A stretch of DNA of 6,989 nucleotides from NCBI GenBank assembly GCA_021158425.1, contig JAGGUR010000046.1, positions 1-6,989 of the forward strand, read 5' to 3'. Source of the stretch: Candidatus Cloacimonadota bacterium (lineage in GTDB: Bacteria; Cloacimonadota; Cloacimonadia; JGIOTU-2). Each line of letters opens with the position of its first letter. Positions within the stretch are counted from its first letter, which is position 1. The translations under genes and the position numbers were made by a program. Positions 6,091-6,989 of this stretch are shown one piece after another. Under the pieces are notes generated by a model. It was not told where the DNA came from and ran no database searches. It saw nothing but the letters and a program-made list of their open reading frames with translations.

Positions 6091-6348
6091 ATGCCACGAG
6101 GAGATGGAACAGGTCCTCAAGGAAGAGGACCAGGAACTGGTAGAGGACAAGGATTCGGTAGAGGATTAAGCAACACAGGTAGACTAGGCCGCAACAAAGG
6201 CGGTGCTTATGGACCAGGTGGTTACTGCATTTGTGCAAAATGCAAAACAAGAGTTCCTCATCAACAAGGCACAAAATGTACAACAATCAAATGCCCAAAT
6301 TGTGGTCATCCTATGATTCGTGAAGAACTTCTAAATAGGAATAAATAG
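6091..6348 (+). CDS. Gly-rich MPRGDGTGP-type small protein with Cys4-6 zinc-ribbon-like C-terminus
   Basis: The 85-residue protein has a Gly/Arg-rich N-terminal half (MPRGDGTGPQGRGPGTGRGQ, residues 1-20). This leader is typical of small proteins that, from memory, are often annotated DUF5320 and encoded beside DUF134 and NifX/NifB-like genes. The C-terminal half has six cysteines: Cys46, Cys48-x2-Cys51, Cys63 and Cys68-x2-Cys71. The last four form two CxxC knuckles (CAKC, CPNC) consistent with a zinc ribbon or rubredoxin-like metal site. The AAGGAGG Shine-Dalgarno ends seven bases before the ATG and is the strongest on the plus strand. It lies 24 bases after the extended DUF134 frame, so the two are probably co-transcribed. 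The biochemical role is unknown; metal binding or delivery is inferred. Confidence 0.8.
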   Translation: MPRGDGTGPQGRGPGTGRGQGFGRGLSNTGRLGRNKGGAYGPGGYCICAKCKTRVPHQQGTKCTTIKCPNCGHPMIREELLNRNK

Positions 6349-6433
6349 ACAAAATTCATCTCACTTTCATCTATTTAATAAGGCCCCTAATTGATGAAAT
6401 ATGGGTTCTACACAATGTGCTCATTAAGAAAAT

Positions 6434-6610
6434 GCTAATCCGCTAGCTCCGAGACGGAGACCCGATTCACCCCGTTAGATATTAAAGTCAATCCGCCAGT
6501 GGGACCATCTTAGCACTAAGAATTATCTAACTGGGTAAATCGGGTCTGGTGGATCATTCTGAGTGTAACGCTTGTCCGCCTCCCGTCTATGCTCCCCGAT
6601 GAAATCGGGG
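6434..6610. repeat. Compound palindromic repeat with a long 22/24-matched stem
   Basis: The main stem pairs 6458-6481 with 6524-6547 (22 of 24 positions) around a 42-base loop. Smaller elements are nested or adjacent: CTCCG-AGA-CGGAG (6447-6459), CTTAG-CA-CTAAG (6509-6520) inside the loop, and ATCCGCCAG (6491-6499) against CTGGTGGAT (6546-6554, 8 of 9). AATCCGCTAG (6437-6446) and AATCCGCCAG (6490-6499) form a near-direct repeat. TCATTCTGAGTG (6554-6565) resembles, from memory, a widespread CATTCTGAGCG intergenic repeat. The whole could be a REP/MITE-type element or a structured RNA; the sequence does not decide. Confidence 0.5.
6594..6610. repeat. Short palindrome, CCCCGAT/ATCGGGG
   Basis: Seven-bp perfect arms around GAA. 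Same core as the palindromes at 3281 and 3691, with an extra C/G pair shift. It lies just before the NifX-like remnant. Confidence 0.65.
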
Positions 6611-6640
6611 CGACTGACTGGTGAATTGATATATAGAATA

Positions 6641-6826
6641 ATTACCGGATGAATGAGGCGAAGAGCACAGCAATTTTTCCAGCAATTTGAAATGGATTAT
6701 ATTATTGGAGTTCAGGGTGAGAATGGTCGGGTAACTCAAGATTATTTAAATGACACACTGGAAGTCGGGAAAGTAGCTGTCATGGACAAGGTCATGGAGA
6801 TGGCACACACGGACACACGGTTACCG
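6641..6826 (+). pseudogene. NifX/MTH1175-type protein remnant: N-terminus lost, frameshift before His-rich tail
   Basis: Members of this family (dinitrogenase iron-molybdenum cofactor biosynthesis domain) bind metal clusters or act in their delivery. The frame reads ITG, TGA (6650-6652), then MRRRAQQFFQQFEMDYIIGVQG and a stretch ending YLNDTLEVG at 6769. This matches the family's C-terminal half (pattern G-x-x-G-R-R-A...V-I-x-G-V-x-G...Y-L-x-G-x-L). In the main frame it then runs into unrelated sequence. Another frame from 6769 gives ESSCHGQGHGDGTHGH, the His/Gly-rich tail common in such proteins. One missing G in the run at 6767-6769 (GGGG to GGG) would restore it. The N-terminal half, about 60 residues, is absent and replaced by the repeat region. 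No Shine-Dalgarno precedes the ATG at 6653. Confidence 0.6.
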
Positions 6827-6989
6827 TCATTTTCCACATTGATATTATTTTGTTATATTCTGAAAACTTACAAATTGTACTGTATTTCTATTGTCTGTAT
6901 TCTGTTAGAGCTTACCGCTAATAAAAAGGATGAATTGAATAAAATGTAAACTTAAAAATTTACGAAGTTTTTAGACATCAGAACTAAAT
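6827..6989. other. AT-rich right end, no feature recognised
   Basis: The open frame started at 6653 continues to 6949, but after about 6826 its translation is hydrophobic and unlike the family, so I treat it as non-coding. No promoter, RNA gene or repeat stands out. Confidence 0.5.

Larger units (their letters stand above)
6349..6640. other. Gene-free structured region
   Basis: About 290 bases between the zinc-ribbon gene and the NifX-like remnant. The first 80 bases are AT-rich with a weak TTTCATC/GATGAAA inverted repeat (6365-6371, 6393-6399). From about 6434 the composition rises in GC and several hairpins are nested, described separately. No N-terminal half for the downstream NifX-like frame could be found in any frame. 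Confidence 0.6.

Noticed and set aside
6365..6399. Rho-independent terminator after the zinc-ribbon gene
   Set aside because: The TTTCATC/GATGAAA arms are AT-rich with a 21-base loop and no following U-tract.
6827..6949. C-terminal part of the open frame that starts at 6653, as a membrane protein
   Set aside because: It follows a frameshift, is AT-rich, and its hydrophobic run has no family resemblance; it is most likely out-of-frame non-coding sequence.

Overview
This AT-rich bacterial window holds two gene blocks facing away from each other, separated by about 300 bases of repeat-rich DNA. The minus-strand block reads from about 5509 down to base 1: a promoter, a cyclic 2,3-diphosphoglycerate synthetase-like P-loop protein, rpsO (ribosomal protein S15), a GxxExxY-family protein, pnp (polynucleotide phosphorylase), and wecB (UDP-GlcNAc 2-epimerase, running off the left edge). 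The rpsO-pnp pair is the conserved bacterial order. Here it is split by a small unit of about 450 bp bounded by a perfect 26-bp inverted repeat, and the GxxExxY gene is the only gene in that unit.

The plus-strand block (5760 to about 6826) looks like a small redox or metal-related cluster. It has a TTGACA promoter overlapped by a palindromic operator, then a DUF134 helix-turn-helix protein interrupted by an in-frame TGA, then a Gly-rich/Cys-rich zinc-ribbon-like protein with a strong ribosome binding site. Last comes a remnant of a NifX/MTH1175-type (dinitrogenase iron-molybdenum cofactor family) protein that has lost its N-terminus and is frameshifted before a His-rich tail. Families of this kind often sit together in anaerobic bacteria and archaea. 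Two of the three genes look decayed, whereas the minus-strand housekeeping genes look intact.

The rest of the window is rich in short palindromes with TCCCGAT/ATCGGGA or CCCC/GGGG arms. They occur between genes and also inside the GxxExxY gene. One adds residues in frame. The other coincides with a frameshift that puts the family's conserved C-terminus into another frame. A second A/C-rich inverted repeat without a gene (about 5528-5612) is split by one of these palindromes, and a long hairpin with a 22/24-matched stem lies at 6458-6547.

Organism: a bacterium (S15/PNPase operon, Shine-Dalgarno sites, sigma70-like promoters), probably anaerobic and perhaps from an uncultured candidate phylum. 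The phylum cannot be fixed from this sequence. The standard genetic code fits the housekeeping genes: TGG encodes Trp, and the stops seen are TAA and TAG.

The best candidate for something undescribed is the inverted-repeat-bounded GxxExxY cassette, together with the short palindromes that appear to colonise it and its gene-less relative.
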